Shown here: positions 50,731 through 60,435 of the stretch, piece by piece
Layout: every line of letters starts with the position of its first letter
How positions within the stretch are numbered: the stretch's first letter is position 1
DNA from: JAXLXE01 sp046328115
Lineage (GTDB): Bacteria > Chloroflexota > UBA6077 > JACCZL01
DNA: 64,000 nt
Direction: 5' to 3'
NCBI GenBank assembly: GCA_046328115.1
Contig: JAXLXE010000005.1
Coordinates: 1-64,000 of the forward strand
Notes under the pieces: generated by a model
What the model was told of the DNA's origin: nothing
Database searches by the model: none
Seen by the model: only the letters and a program-made list of their open reading frames with translations
Program-made: the position numbers and the translations under genes

Positions 50731-53700
50731 TTGCGCCACGTTGTCCGCGCCCTCATCTTTACTCTCGCCTTCTGGGTCCTCGCTCCGGCAACGGCATTCG
50801 CCGCGGCGCCGGTGGTGACTATCGCGTCTGGGAACATCAGCTACACGGAGAACCAGTCGCCGACACCGATCGACTCCGGTCTCACGGTGACCGACGATGG
50901 GCCCACGCTGACAAGCGCCACCTTTACCATCTCGAGCGGTTACGCCGGGGCGGAGGACGAGCTTCAGTTCACCGACCAGAACGGCATCGCTGGCTCCTAC
51001 AGCGGCGGCATGCTGACTCTCACGGGACTGGCTACGGTTGCCGAATACGAGACCGCGATGCGGTCCGTGGCGTACTTCAATAACAGCGATCGTCCGAACA
51101 CCGCTGCCCGCAACGTACTGGTGCAGGTGAATGACGGAACCGGCGGAGCGGGCGGGCTTAGCGCACTGGTGGGGCGGGTGATCACGGTCACGCCGGTCAA
51201 CGATCCGCCGGTCGCGAACGCCGACACGTACAGTGTCGGGGCGAACAACACGCTGGCTGTGAACACTCTCGCGGGAGTACTTTCGAACGATACAGATCCT
51301 GAGAATCAAGCGTTGAGCGCCACGGTGGTGACGACGACGAGTCACGGCTCGCTCACCCTGTTGTCTGGGGGGAACTTCACGTACACGCCGAATCCCAACT
51401 ACCTTGGTGACGATTCGTTTGTGTACCACGCGTACGACGGGGCCGCGTTCAGCGGTGACGTTACTGCCACGATCCACGTGACGGGCTCCGCGATCACGAT
51501 CGACGACATTACGGTGGCAGAGGGGGACTCTGGGACGACGTCGGCCACGTTTACGGTCACGATCACGCCTCCGTTGAATCAGACGATCACTGTTTTCTAT
51601 GCCACGAGCAACCTGAGCGCCACGTCAGGCGAGGACTACGCCGCTGTGGGCCTCACGCAGCTCACATTTGATCCACTCCAGGCTTCCCAGACACTGACGA
51701 TCAACGTGTTTGGGGACTACACGATCGAATCGAACGAAGCGTTCAGCGTGAACCTGAGCGGCGCGGTGAACGGCATCATCACCAAAGCGTCCGGCACGGC
51801 CACGATCACCAACGACGACGCGGCCGGGACCATCGAATTCAGCGCGACGAACTACAGCGTGGGAGAGGGCGCGGGCACGGCTACGATCACCGTGAACCGA
51901 ACGGGGGGGAACGCGCCCGGGGTCTCGGTGAACTACGCGACCAGCGACGATTCCGCGGTGGCCGGCCAGGACTACACGACGACTGCGGGCACCCTAACGT
52001 TCGCTGGTGGCGAGACATCCAAGACGTTCACGGTGCCGATCCTCGCGGACACGCTAAGCGAGCCGAGCGAGGCGATCAACCTGGCGCTGTCTACACCGAC
52101 GAACGGGGCGACGCTGGGCACGATCCGCAACGCGGTGCTGACGATCACGAACGACGATGTGGCTGGCTCGCTGCAACTGAGCGGAGCCACGTACTCAGTT
52201 GCAGAGAGCGCGGGCACGGTGACGATCACGGTCACGCGGACCGGTGGTACGGCTAGCGGCGTCACGGCCCAGTACAGCACCGGGAACGGCACGGCCCAGG
52301 CTGGCGCCGACTACACAGCGACGACCGGGATGGTGACGTTCGGGGCAGGCGACACGGAGAAGACGTTTACCGTCCCGATTCTGGTGGACTCGGTCGCGGA
52401 GGGTGCCGAGACGTTCACAGTGACGCTGACGAGCCCTGGTGGTGGGGCATCTCTGGGAACACCGACGGCGGCCACGGTGACGATCTCGGACGACGACACG
52501 GCCGGCGTAGTCCAGCTTGGGTCCGCGACGTACACGTTCGCAGAGGGGGCTGGGAACGCGGTTGTGGTGATCACGCGGACCGGCGGCGCAGCCTCTGGAG
52601 TGGGGGTTACCTACGCGACTACGGATGGGACGGCGCGGGCGGGCTCTGACTACACGAATACGACCGGCACCGTGACCTTCGGTGCAAACGAGACTGAGAA
52701 GAGCATCCAGATTCCACTGCTGGCCGACTCGTTGAGCGAGGGCAGCGAGACCTTGACATTTGCACTGTCCAACCCAACGGGCGGGGCAACGCTGGGTGCA
52801 ACCACCACCGCGACGGTGACCGTCACGGACGATGACCTGGGTGGAACGATCCAGTTCAGTTCGCCTACGTTCACAGGCAGCGAGGGCGCTGGAGCCGCGA
52901 CGATTACAGTAACCCGCAGCGGTGGGGCGGCGAGCGGTGTGAGCGTGAGCTATGCGACCGCGAATGGGACGGCTCAGGCAGGAGCCGACTACACGGCGAC
53001 CACGGGGACGGTCACGTTTGCCGCGGGCGAGACATCGAAGACGTTCACGGTGCCGATCCTGGCTGACACGATCAGCGATCCGAACGAAACGGTGAATCTC
53101 ACGCTGAGTGCGCCCACGGGCGGTGCGAGCCTGGGCGCTACGACGACAGCGACCTTGACGATCACGGACGACGACTCGGGCGGGACGATTCAGTTTAGTG
53201 CCGCGAATTTCAATGCGTCTGAAGGCGGGGCCACGGCGACGGTGACCGTGACGCGGATTGGTGGCGCGGCAAGCGGCGTGACGGTTCAGTACGCCACCGC
53301 GGACGGCACAGCCAAGGCGGGACAGGACTACACCGCGACGGGCGGGACACTCAGCTTCGGAGCAAACGAAGACACGAAGACCTTTACGATCGCGATCATT
53401 CTGGACACGGTGGTGGAAGGAAATGAGACGATCCAGGTGAGCCTGGCCTCACCGACCGGCGGGGCCTCGCTGGGACAGCAGAATACGGCCACCGTCACAC
53501 TGGTAGAGGACGACGCTGGCGGCACCGTGAAGCTAAGCGCCTCGGTGTACTCAGCGAGCGAGAAGGACGGCTCCGCGAGCTTCACAGTCACCCGCACGGG
53601 CGGAGCCGCGAGCGGCGTCTCGGTGAACTACACGGTCGTGACGAACACGCCTTCTGGTGGATCGCCAAATACGCGCGCATCGGGCGCGGGGGGCAACGGT

Positions 53701-54957
53701 GGCGGCGCGGTTGCCGCCAACGCTGCCGGATCGCAGCGCGCGCCGTCCGATCCCGCCGCGGGTACCCCATCGCCGACGGAGCCGGGTCGGTCTGGGCTCT
53801 CTGGTGTGGTCACCTTTGGCGCGGGCGAAACGAGCAAAAAGGTGAGCATTGCGCTTACGAACGACACGATTACGAGCACGAACGCGGTGCTGTACGTCAC
53901 GATCGCCGGACCGACGGGCGGGGCAACGCTTGGTGATCCGGCGGCCGCAACGATCTACGTTCAGGACGACGACGCGGGTGGCGGCATCCAATTCAGCTCG
54001 TCGACGTTCAGCGTGAACGAGAACGCGGGCAACGCGTTGATCACCGTGACGCGGTCAGGCGGAACGGCGAGCGGGGTGAGCGTGACGGTCAGCACCGCCA
54101 ACGGCACGGCGGTCTCGCCTGTGGACTACTCCGCGATCGCCGGCGTGATCAGCTTCGCCGCGGGTGAAACCAGCAAGACCGTAGCGATCCCGATCATCAA
54201 TGACCAATCGATCGAGGGCAACGAGACAGTGCTCTTGAGTCTGACCAACCCAACCGGCGGCGCCTCGCTGGGCAGCAGGGCTACCGCGACGCTGACAATC
54301 GTGGATGACGAGGGTGTCCCGACGATCACCGGCGTCGATGGGGTACTCAAAGAAGCTGGGGCCAGCCCAAGTGGGAAGGCGATGGTGTTCATCGTGGGCC
54401 TGTCCGTGCCCAGCACGCAGACCGTGACGCTAGCGTACGTGACCGCTGACGACTCGGCGCAGGCGGGAATGCACTACCAGTCTGCGAGCGGCGTGATCTC
54501 GTTTGCCCCAGGGGAGACCGCAAAGCAGGTGGCGGTGAACGCGCTGCCCAAAGGGATTGAGGAGGGCAACAAGATGTTCTTCCTCAAGCTTTCCAATGTG
54601 GTGAACGCGACGATCCCCGCACCATCGCAGCTTCTGGCGGAGTTCCCGGACAACGGCCCCTACCTTCACGAGGACGGCAACAAGCGAAAGCTGACCGAGC
54701 TGCAGAAGCTCCAAAAGGACCACAGCAATCAGATGGGGTTCGACAACTACGGGACCCAGGGTGACGTGCTCAGCGTTGATCTGAAAGCGGAGCCGCCCAC
54801 CATCGTGATCGGGAACGTGGATGGCAAGCAGGTACTGGTCCTGCGATGCAAGGGCTCGTGCGCAACACCGAAGCCTGGTGACTACGTGGAGGCCGACGGC
54901 GAGAAGGAGAATGAGGGCCTATTCTGGGTGGATGAGCTGAAAATCAAGAACCCGTAG
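50731..54957 (+). CDS. Giant secreted Calx-beta repeat protein (1408 residues)
   Basis: The start is TTG 50731 (the reading frame gives RHVVRALIFTLAFWVLAPAT, a signal peptide). An N-terminal cadherin-like unit (YTENQSPTPIDSGLTVTDDG) and a VCBS-like unit (LSNDTDPENQALSATVVTTT) follow. There are then about nine Calx-beta domains with the pattern E-G-A-G-T-A-T-I-T-V-T-R-T-G-G, D-G-T-A-x-A-G-x-D-Y and F-x-x-G-E-T-S-K-T. One domain holds a Pro/Gly/Ser-rich insertion (RASGAGGNGGGAVAANAAGS). The last 95 residues match the C-terminus of the protein at 37.2-40.6 kb. Calcium-binding Calx-beta repeats suggest an extended surface fibre. Confidence 0.85.
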   Translation: MRHVVRALIFTLAFWVLAPATAFAAAPVVTIASGNISYTENQSPTPIDSGLTVTDDGPTLTSATFTISSGYAGAEDELQFTDQNGIAGSYSGGMLTLTGLATVAEYETAMRSVAYFNNSDRPNTAARNVLVQVNDGTGGAGGLSALVGRVITVTPVNDPPVANADTYSVGANNTLAVNTLAGVLSNDTDPENQALSATVVTTTSHGSLTLLSGGNFTYTPNPNYLGDDSFVYHAYDGAAFSGDVTATIHVTGSAITIDDITVAEGDSGTTSATFTVTITPPLNQTITVFYATSNLSATSGEDYAAVGLTQLTFDPLQASQTLTINVFGDYTIESNEAFSVNLSGAVNGIITKASGTATITNDDAAGTIEFSATNYSVGEGAGTATITVNRTGGNAPGVSVNYATSDDSAVAGQDYTTTAGTLTFAGGETSKTFTVPILADTLSEPSEAINLALSTPTNGATLGTIRNAVLTITNDDVAGSLQLSGATYSVAESAGTVTITVTRTGGTASGVTAQYSTGNGTAQAGADYTATTGMVTFGAGDTEKTFTVPILVDSVAEGAETFTVTLTSPGGGASLGTPTAATVTISDDDTAGVVQLGSATYTFAEGAGNAVVVITRTGGAASGVGVTYATTDGTARAGSDYTNTTGTVTFGANETEKSIQIPLLADSLSEGSETLTFALSNPTGGATLGATTTATVTVTDDDLGGTIQFSSPTFTGSEGAGAATITVTRSGGAASGVSVSYATANGTAQAGADYTATTGTVTFAAGETSKTFTVPILADTISDPNETVNLTLSAPTGGASLGATTTATLTITDDDSGGTIQFSAANFNASEGGATATVTVTRIGGAASGVTVQYATADGTAKAGQDYTATGGTLSFGANEDTKTFTIAIILDTVVEGNETIQVSLASPTGGASLGQQNTATVTLVEDDAGGTVKLSASVYSASEKDGSASFTVTRTGGAASGVSVNYTVVTNTPSGGSPNTRASGAGGNGGGAVAANAAGSQRAPSDPAAGTPSPTEPGRSGLSGVVTFGAGETSKKVSIALTNDTITSTNAVLYVTIAGPTGGATLGDPAAATIYVQDDDAGGGIQFSSSTFSVNENAGNALITVTRSGGTASGVSVTVSTANGTAVSPVDYSAIAGVISFAAGETSKTVAIPIINDQSIEGNETVLLSLTNPTGGASLGSRATATLTIVDDEGVPTITGVDGVLKEAGASPSGKAMVFIVGLSVPSTQTVTLAYVTADDSAQAGMHYQSASGVISFAPGETAKQVAVNALPKGIEEGNKMFFLKLSNVVNATIPAPSQLLAEFPDNGPYLHEDGNKRKLTELQKLQKDHSNQMGFDNYGTQGDVLSVDLKAEPPTIVIGNVDGKQVLVLRCKGSCATPKPGDYVEADGEKENEGLFWVDELKIKNP

Positions 54958-55007
54958 GCGGGTGCAAGCTGGCGGCGAGACCGATGCTTCGAAGGACGAG
55001 CTAGATC

Positions 55008-56921
55008 TTACGGTTCGCCGACGAGCAGGTAGCCCCAGTCACTGGGCTGACCAGCAGTCCGGCCATCTGGGCCCACCGCCCATATCCGCCACCGGTACAG
55101 ACCCCGGCTCTCTGGAGTGAAGCCGCCCAGGACGCAAGCGCGCTCCAGCGGAAACGCGGCATTTGGACCCGGGCGGGGCTCTTCGAGGCGGCCCGGGCAG
55201 CGGATACCCACCGGGGCCGAATCCGCGGAGAGCCCGAGGGCCGGGAAGTCAGGCCGGCGAAGCTGGACGAGGTAGTCGGCTACACCGGGCAGGCCGACCC
55301 AGCGCAGCTCGACGTTGCCGTCCGGGTCAGGGCCCGAGAAATCACCGGGGCCAAGCAGGATAGGCCGCTCGCCGACGGCTATGCTCATCAAGACTCGGCC
55401 AAACAGGTGCGTCTCGCCGGACTCGCCCGGTGTATCCCGTAGCCGAAAGTCGCCGTAACCATCGTACTGCCGACCACTGATGAGGGGAGCTTCCAGAACG
55501 AAGCGGTGGGCTCTCCATTCTCTGGTATCTGTGAACTGGACCTCCTCGGCCGTGGCGTACGGCGCGAGCGGGTCGCCCAGACGGTCGTACTCGAGCGTGA
55601 ATGAGCCCTGGCCCTCGTCGAAGTACTCAACTGTCACATCCAGGCGACCACTGCCGTCTGGATGGGCGCGGGGGCGGATAGCGAAGTGGAAATAGCCCAT
55701 GCGGGTGTTCTCATCCAGAATGGGGCGGGCACCAAACCGTCCCTCCGCTTCGCCGGGAACACCCTGCTCCTCGGCCGCGTAGGCGAGCCTGCTCAGATAC
55801 GAGCCCTGCCCATTCGCCAGATCCACACGGGCATCGCGGGCGCTGTCCTCACCCAGCAGGTGAAAGAGGCGTACATAGCGACGGGTGATGTCCAGGTAGG
55901 AGCGACCGAGCTCGGTGGTCTCGGCGATGCCAGTGGCTTCGTAGAACTCGTTCCACGTTTCGATGAGGATCCAGCGGGCACCCCCGGTCGCGGCTGAGCG
56001 TAGCTCCCGCTCGTACACCGCACCTTCTTCGCGATCACGGGTGTAACCGATTCGGTCTGGGACGGTACGGTCGTCGTAGCCGGGACCGACAGAGACAGTG
56101 TGACCGGTGAACCGAGGGCCGGAGAGCGTGGATCCCCAGGTGTACACGTCATCCGTCTGGACGGGCGTGCCGATCCCGAGCTTCTCAGCAGCGATGTCCC
56201 AGGTGCGCTCGCGGACGATGTAAGGCCGTGTGCCCAGGCGCTCTTCGACGAGATCGTAGATGCGCTCCATGGATGCGTCGTCGAAGTTGAACGCGCCGCC
56301 GTCTTCGTTGTCCGGTCGCCAGAGGAACACGAGCGGCCGGCCGTCGACCAGGGCACGGTCGCACGCTGGGACGCGGTCGAAGAAGGCAATGATCTGGTCG
56401 GCGAAGAAGTGCTGGCCGTCGCTGGTGGTCAGGTCCGTGAGCTCTGGGCGATCCTTCTGGACCTCCGCGTAGAGGTTGCTGTCAAAGAAGAGCCCCAGGT
56501 AGGGGGCAGCGAGGCCGCGGGCAACGCGATCTCGCCTGGCCTCGACCATATGATCCAACCCGATGATGGACCATTCGGGCCCGGTACCCCAGTACACCGG
56601 GAGGGCGACATCAATGCCAACTTCCGCCATGTCCGCGAACTGGCGAGCGTGCCATGCCTTCTCGCGCCAGTCGAACGGCACTCCGCTGGGCGGGTGAAGG
56701 GCGAGGGCGAGGTCATCCAGGCTGTCCTCGTCGTACCAATAGTAGTAGTAGGTGAGAACGAGCCGGGCATCCGTACGGAATCCAGTGCTGTCCGATCCAT
56801 CCGTACAGGCCTGTGCGAGAGCGGATGCGGGGGTCCCGAACATGAGGACGGCCGAGCATGCAAGGGTCAGCAGCACCCGGGCCCAGCCGACGCGGGCGGG
56901 TGGCAAGTGGACGGCGGTCAA
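55008..56921 (-). CDS. Secreted GH99/GH71-like (DUF5010-type) hydrolase
   Basis: The 637-residue protein has a signal peptide (VLLTLACSAVLMFGTPASAL) and a TIM-barrel-like region. It includes LVLTYYYYWYDEDSLDDLAL, FADMAEVGIDVALPVYWGTG, LGLFFDSNLYAEV and ARWILIETWNEFYEATGI. The Tyr-rich start (YYYYWYD), V-A-L-P-x-Y-W and E-T-W-N-E-F-Y motifs match GH99/GH71 and DUF5010 proteins, where the Glu in ETWNEF region is catalytic. The C-terminal 250 residues are beta-rich, ending in a fibronectin-like part (WVGLPGVADYLVQLRRPDFP). The substrate, perhaps an alpha-mannan or glucan, is not settled. It overlaps a regulator gene by 4 bp. Confidence 0.65.
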   Translation of the reverse strand: MTAVHLPPARVGWARVLLTLACSAVLMFGTPASALAQACTDGSDSTGFRTDARLVLTYYYYWYDEDSLDDLALALHPPSGVPFDWREKAWHARQFADMAEVGIDVALPVYWGTGPEWSIIGLDHMVEARRDRVARGLAAPYLGLFFDSNLYAEVQKDRPELTDLTTSDGQHFFADQIIAFFDRVPACDRALVDGRPLVFLWRPDNEDGGAFNFDDASMERIYDLVEERLGTRPYIVRERTWDIAAEKLGIGTPVQTDDVYTWGSTLSGPRFTGHTVSVGPGYDDRTVPDRIGYTRDREEGAVYERELRSAATGGARWILIETWNEFYEATGIAETTELGRSYLDITRRYVRLFHLLGEDSARDARVDLANGQGSYLSRLAYAAEEQGVPGEAEGRFGARPILDENTRMGYFHFAIRPRAHPDGSGRLDVTVEYFDEGQGSFTLEYDRLGDPLAPYATAEEVQFTDTREWRAHRFVLEAPLISGRQYDGYGDFRLRDTPGESGETHLFGRVLMSIAVGERPILLGPGDFSGPDPDGNVELRWVGLPGVADYLVQLRRPDFPALGLSADSAPVGIRCPGRLEEPRPGPNAAFPLERACVLGGFTPESRGLYRWRIWAVGPDGRTAGQPSDWGYLLVGEP

Positions 56922-57244
56922 TCCGCGGGAGAGGTGGCCGCCGCGCCGGAATGGGTGGGGGGCTCTAACTTCAAGATCTCGAACAACTGCCCGATAGTGA
57001 GATGGGCGTGCAGGGGGTGCCGCAGTGGCAACTCGGCGTGGACAGTGTAGCGGTTTCGACGGCCGATCCGCTCCCGAGTGACGTAGCCGGACCGCTCGAG
57101 GTCCGAGACGATCCGCTGCGCGGCGCGTTCCGTGACACCGACGCGCTGGGCGACTTCCCGAAGCAGGATCTCGGGATTCCGTAGCACGCAGATGAGCACG
57201 TGGCCATGATTGCTGAGGAACATCCAGCGCGATTCAGTGGACAT
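56918..57244 (-). CDS. Winged-helix transcriptional regulator coupled to the hydrolase
   Basis: The ATG at 57244 follows GCGGGGGTCTCC; an upstream extension is unsupported. The 108-residue product begins MSTESRWMFLSNHGHVLICV and has a winged helix in ILLREVAQRVGVTERAAQRI, VSDLERSGYVTRERIGRRNR. A MarR/ArsR-like DNA-binding role is likely. Its stop overlaps the hydrolase start (4 bp), so it would be translated with the enzyme gene and may regulate it. Confidence 0.7.
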   Translation of the reverse strand: MSTESRWMFLSNHGHVLICVLRNPEILLREVAQRVGVTERAAQRIVSDLERSGYVTRERIGRRNRYTVHAELPLRHPLHAHLTIGQLFEILKLEPPTHSGAAATSPAD

Positions 57245-57462
57245 GGAGACCCCCGCTGGGAGGAGGCTAGGCGTAGCTGTCGGCGGCACGTCATGCGGCG
57301 TAACCACCGTGCTGGGAGGGCAGACGGGAGCGGCTTCAAGAAGCCGTGACGACCCGTTCACGAATCGTTGACAGCCGCCTCCTACACTGCACAACAGATC
57401 ACGGCGCCCGGCGTGCGTCACCAGTCGGCGGCGCGTGGGTGCACGGGATGGGGAATGGTAGC

Positions 57463-58341
57463 ATGCTGAACCGATTCCGCAATGCCGCGCCCTGGCTCTC
57501 GCTGGTGGGCTTGATGCTAGCGCTCGTGGGCGTGCTCTGGGACGCGCGTCTCCATCTGTCTATGTCCATGCTGGCGGAGCGCGGCGGGCTCTCTGGGCCG
57601 GCGGGCAGCGCCCACGGACTGTTTGCGCTGGGGATGGCGCTGACGGTGATGGGGGCGGTGATGTTCCTGCTGGGGCGAACCGCGGGATCCGGTTGGCCGG
57701 CGCGACTGGGCGCCGGGCTGGCGTCCATGCTGGTGATAGCACTGGGGGTATCCGCGGGAGCGGCCGGGGTGCGCGCCGGGATGGTGGGCGGCGCCCACAG
57801 GCACGTTGATCCAGCGGTCGCCTGGGCTCTGGCGACGCAGGAGCAGCGCGGGGCGGCGAAGCATCTGGTGGAGCAGACCGCGGCGGGAACGATGCGTCTG
57901 CAGGATCTAGAAACGGCGCTCGCGGAGGGCTACGCGCAGTCCACGGCTTGGACGCGTGGCACCTGGGGGCACGCACACTTCCACAGCAAGACGTATAGCC
58001 GTGATGGAAGAACGCTGGACACGACCCGGCCGGAGGGACTGGTGTACTACCGGGACCAATCTGGCGACACACGGCTGCTGGGCGCGCTGTACCTCGCGAT
58101 GAAGGGCACTACGATCTCCCCGGGCGGGCCGATCACGGCCTGGCACAGTCACGCAAATTTGTGCGTCAGCAACGCGAACGGCATGGTGGTGCCCGTGGTA
58201 GACGCGCGACGGTGCCCGGGCTCGGCGACGCTCCTGGGCGATAGCATTGAGATGCTGCACGTGTGGACGTTTGAAAATCCGGACGGGCAGTTCGCGGACG
58301 TGCTGACGCCAGCGGCGATCGCCCGACTAAGAGGGCAGTAG
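57463..58341 (+). CDS. Membrane protein with C-terminal His-rich domain of unknown function
   Basis: The start is ATG 57463 (an ATG at 57448 is the alternative). Three hydrophobic segments precede a soluble domain: APWLSLVGLMLALVGVLWDA, HGLFALGMALTVMGAVMFLL, LGAGLASMLVIALGVSAGAA. The soluble domain contains GTWGHAHFHSKTYSRDGRTL, then RPEGLVYYRDQSGDTRLLGA and ITAWHSHANLCVSNANG. The His positions (GHAHFHS and WHSHANLC) could bind metal. The family was not recognised. It is divergent from the regulator and hydrolase upstream. Confidence 0.55.
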   Translation: MLNRFRNAAPWLSLVGLMLALVGVLWDARLHLSMSMLAERGGLSGPAGSAHGLFALGMALTVMGAVMFLLGRTAGSGWPARLGAGLASMLVIALGVSAGAAGVRAGMVGGAHRHVDPAVAWALATQEQRGAAKHLVEQTAAGTMRLQDLETALAEGYAQSTAWTRGTWGHAHFHSKTYSRDGRTLDTTRPEGLVYYRDQSGDTRLLGALYLAMKGTTISPGGPITAWHSHANLCVSNANGMVVPVVDARRCPGSATLLGDSIEMLHVWTFENPDGQFADVLTPAAIARLRGQ

Positions 58342-58347
58342 CGTGGG

Positions 58348-59016
58348 CTACTGGCCGGCGGCCAATCGGCTGAGCTGCTCGTCCGGACCCGCGACGACGA
58401 GGACATCGCCGGTGGCAAGGCGAGCTCCCAGCGGTGGACTGAGCGCAACGCGTCCGCGCTGAACGACGGCGACGGGCTGAAGCGAGTCGCCGGCGCCCTG
58501 GAGCGCGGTCCGCAGGGTGGCCCCGTCAAGCCATCCAGTGATGGTGAGCCGCGCTACCCCGTAGCCGGGTCCCGCATCCAGATATTCCGGAACGCCAAGC
58601 GCGCCAACGCTCTGGGCCAGTCGACGGCCGGACTCACGCTCCGGGGAGACGACGTGGGTGGCGCCCACCTTCTCCAAGATGGAGGCATGGAGTGGATCAG
58701 CGGCCTTGGCGATGATCCGCGGGACGCCGAACTGGGCACAGAGGAGGGTTGCCATGATGCTAACGTCGATGCGACCGGTGATGGCGACGACAGCGGCATC
58801 GAACCGCCCGAGATTGAGCTCTTCGAGGGCGTCGCGGCTGGTGGCATCTGCCTGGGCGGTATTGGCGAGGCTGGCCGCCACGGACTGGACGATCCGGGCG
58901 CTGGAGTCTACGCCGAGGACATCGTGACCGAGCGCGGTGAGCTCCGTGGCGACGCTGGCGCCGAAGCGTCCAAGGCCGAGGACGGCGACGCGAAGGATTT
59001 GCACGGTGCCAGTCAT
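58348..59016 (-). CDS. trkA: TrkA/KtrA-type potassium uptake regulator (RCK)
   Basis: The 222-residue protein reads LRVAVLGLGRFGASVATELT, a Rossmann NAD-binding GxGxFG motif, then GHDVLGVDSSARIVQSVAAS, ANTAQADATSRDALEELNLG and DVSIMATLLCAQFGVPRIIA. It ends with a TrkA-C-like domain (LDGATLRTALQGAGDSLQPV, LATGDVLVVAGPDEQLSRLA). RCK subunits gate TrkH/KtrB potassium transporters in response to NAD(H) or ATP. It follows the trkH gene by 29 bp on the same strand. Confidence 0.9.
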   Translation of the reverse strand: MTGTVQILRVAVLGLGRFGASVATELTALGHDVLGVDSSARIVQSVAASLANTAQADATSRDALEELNLGRFDAAVVAITGRIDVSIMATLLCAQFGVPRIIAKAADPLHASILEKVGATHVVSPERESGRRLAQSVGALGVPEYLDAGPGYGVARLTITGWLDGATLRTALQGAGDSLQPVAVVQRGRVALSPPLGARLATGDVLVVAGPDEQLSRLAAGQ

Positions 59017-59045
59017 GATGCTGGCGATTCTAGTACGGCTGGGGG

Positions 59046-60374
59046 TCAGCCGACCCGGACTGCTTCCTCTGGCCAGCGGACTGTCGAGGGTCGCTCCCGG
59101 GCGAGAAGCGCGAGCAGAAGCGTCACCGGGCCAATCCGGCCGATGAGCATGGCAATGATGAGGGTGACGCGTCCACTGGGGCTGAGTTGGGGCGTAATGC
59201 CGGTGGTGAGGCCCACGGTGCAGAACGCGGAGACGGCCTCAAACAGGTCCTGTTGGAAGCCGAACGGATCGCTGAGGCTGAGGCCGAAAGCGGTGAGTAT
59301 GACAACGGCGGCTGAGAGCACTGTGACGGCGACGGCGCGGAGGAGGTCCGCCGGGCGGGCCCGGCGGCCGAACAACTCGACGTCCTGACGCCCACGTAGC
59401 GCGGCAACGGTGGCGGCCCCGAGCAGGGCGACGGTCTGGATCTTGAGGCCACCGGCCGTGGACCCAGCGGCTCCGCCGACGAGCATGAGCAGGATGAGGA
59501 GGAACAGGCTGGCCTCGGACAGCGCGCCGATGTCGATGGCGGCGAACCCGGCGGTGCGGACGCTGACCGAGTGGAAGAAGGCGTTGAGGACGGCAGTGCC
59601 GGGGGCGAGCGCACCGAAGGTAGCCGGGTTACGCCACTCGAAGATCAGGAGACCGAGCGTGCCGAGGACGAGGAGCAGGCCGGTCCCCCAAAGGCTGAGC
59701 CGGGTGTCCAGGGTGAGCCGGGCGTGCTGGCGGCGACTGGCGAGATCCTCGACGGCGACGTAGGAGAGGCCGCCGAGGACGACGAGCGTGGCGATGGGGA
59801 GGAGGACGAGCGGATCTCCGTGGTAGTGGGCAAGGCCGTGGAAGCCGGAGTTGTTGAAGGCGGAGACGCTCCAGAAGATGGCGAGGCTGATGGCCTCCGC
59901 GGGCGGCATGTCCACCAGCAAGCGGGGAGCGAGGAACAGTGTACCGCCGGCCTCCGCCAGAAAGGTGAAGATGGCGACGCGGACGGCGAGGGCGCGGGCC
60001 TGGCCCGCACCGGAGGCGCCGACACTCTGCGCGAGCAGGGCTTCATCCGCCAGCGTCATGCGGCGGCCGGCGAGGAGGACCAGGGCGGTTGTGACGGTCA
60101 TGTAGCCGAAGCCCCCGAGCTGGATGAGCAGGACGATGACGGCCTGACCGAACGGCCCCCAGTGGGTGGGGGTGTCGAGCGTGGAGAGGCCCGTGACGGA
60201 GGCAGCGGAGGTGGCAGTGAAGAGGGCGTCGAGGAAAGTTGTGTGGCGGCCTGGCTGGGCAGCGATGGGGAGGGCGAGCAAGACGGTACCGACAGCGACG
60301 AGGCTGAGTGAGCCGATGCAGAAAGTGAGGGGCGGGGAGGGGCGGACTGGGGAGAGGCGGGGGAGTGAGGGCAT
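59046..60374 (-). CDS. trkH: TrkH/KtrB-type potassium transporter
   Basis: The ATG at 60374 (MPSLPRLSPVRPSPPLTFCI) is chosen; a longer frame before it is repetitive and basic. The 442-residue membrane protein has four M1-P-M2-like units with selectivity loops: FTATSAASVTGLSTLDTP, FWSVSAFNNSGFHGL, FFHSVSVRTAGFAAIDIG and FEAVSAFCTVGLTTGITP. These are the characteristic TrkH/KtrB filters (T-G, N-S-G-F, R-T-A-G-F and T-V-G-L). It forms an operon with the RCK regulator downstream. Confidence 0.93.
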   Translation of the reverse strand: MPSLPRLSPVRPSPPLTFCIGSLSLVAVGTVLLALPIAAQPGRHTTFLDALFTATSAASVTGLSTLDTPTHWGPFGQAVIVLLIQLGGFGYMTVTTALVLLAGRRMTLADEALLAQSVGASGAGQARALAVRVAIFTFLAEAGGTLFLAPRLLVDMPPAEAISLAIFWSVSAFNNSGFHGLAHYHGDPLVLLPIATLVVLGGLSYVAVEDLASRRQHARLTLDTRLSLWGTGLLLVLGTLGLLIFEWRNPATFGALAPGTAVLNAFFHSVSVRTAGFAAIDIGALSEASLFLLILLMLVGGAAGSTAGGLKIQTVALLGAATVAALRGRQDVELFGRRARPADLLRAVAVTVLSAAVVILTAFGLSLSDPFGFQQDLFEAVSAFCTVGLTTGITPQLSPSGRVTLIIAMLIGRIGPVTLLLALLARERPSTVRWPEEAVRVG

Positions 60375-60435
60375 TCGCACGGCCGGGTATGGTGCCGCCG
60401 CGGCGGGGCGGGCGACCAGGGTACTGAGCGGAGGC

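Noticed and set aside
50269..51477. 402-codon minus frame over the mini-lipoprotein and start of the Calx-beta protein
   Set aside because: Arg/His-rich antisense shadow; the plus-strand genes have signal peptides and domain motifs.
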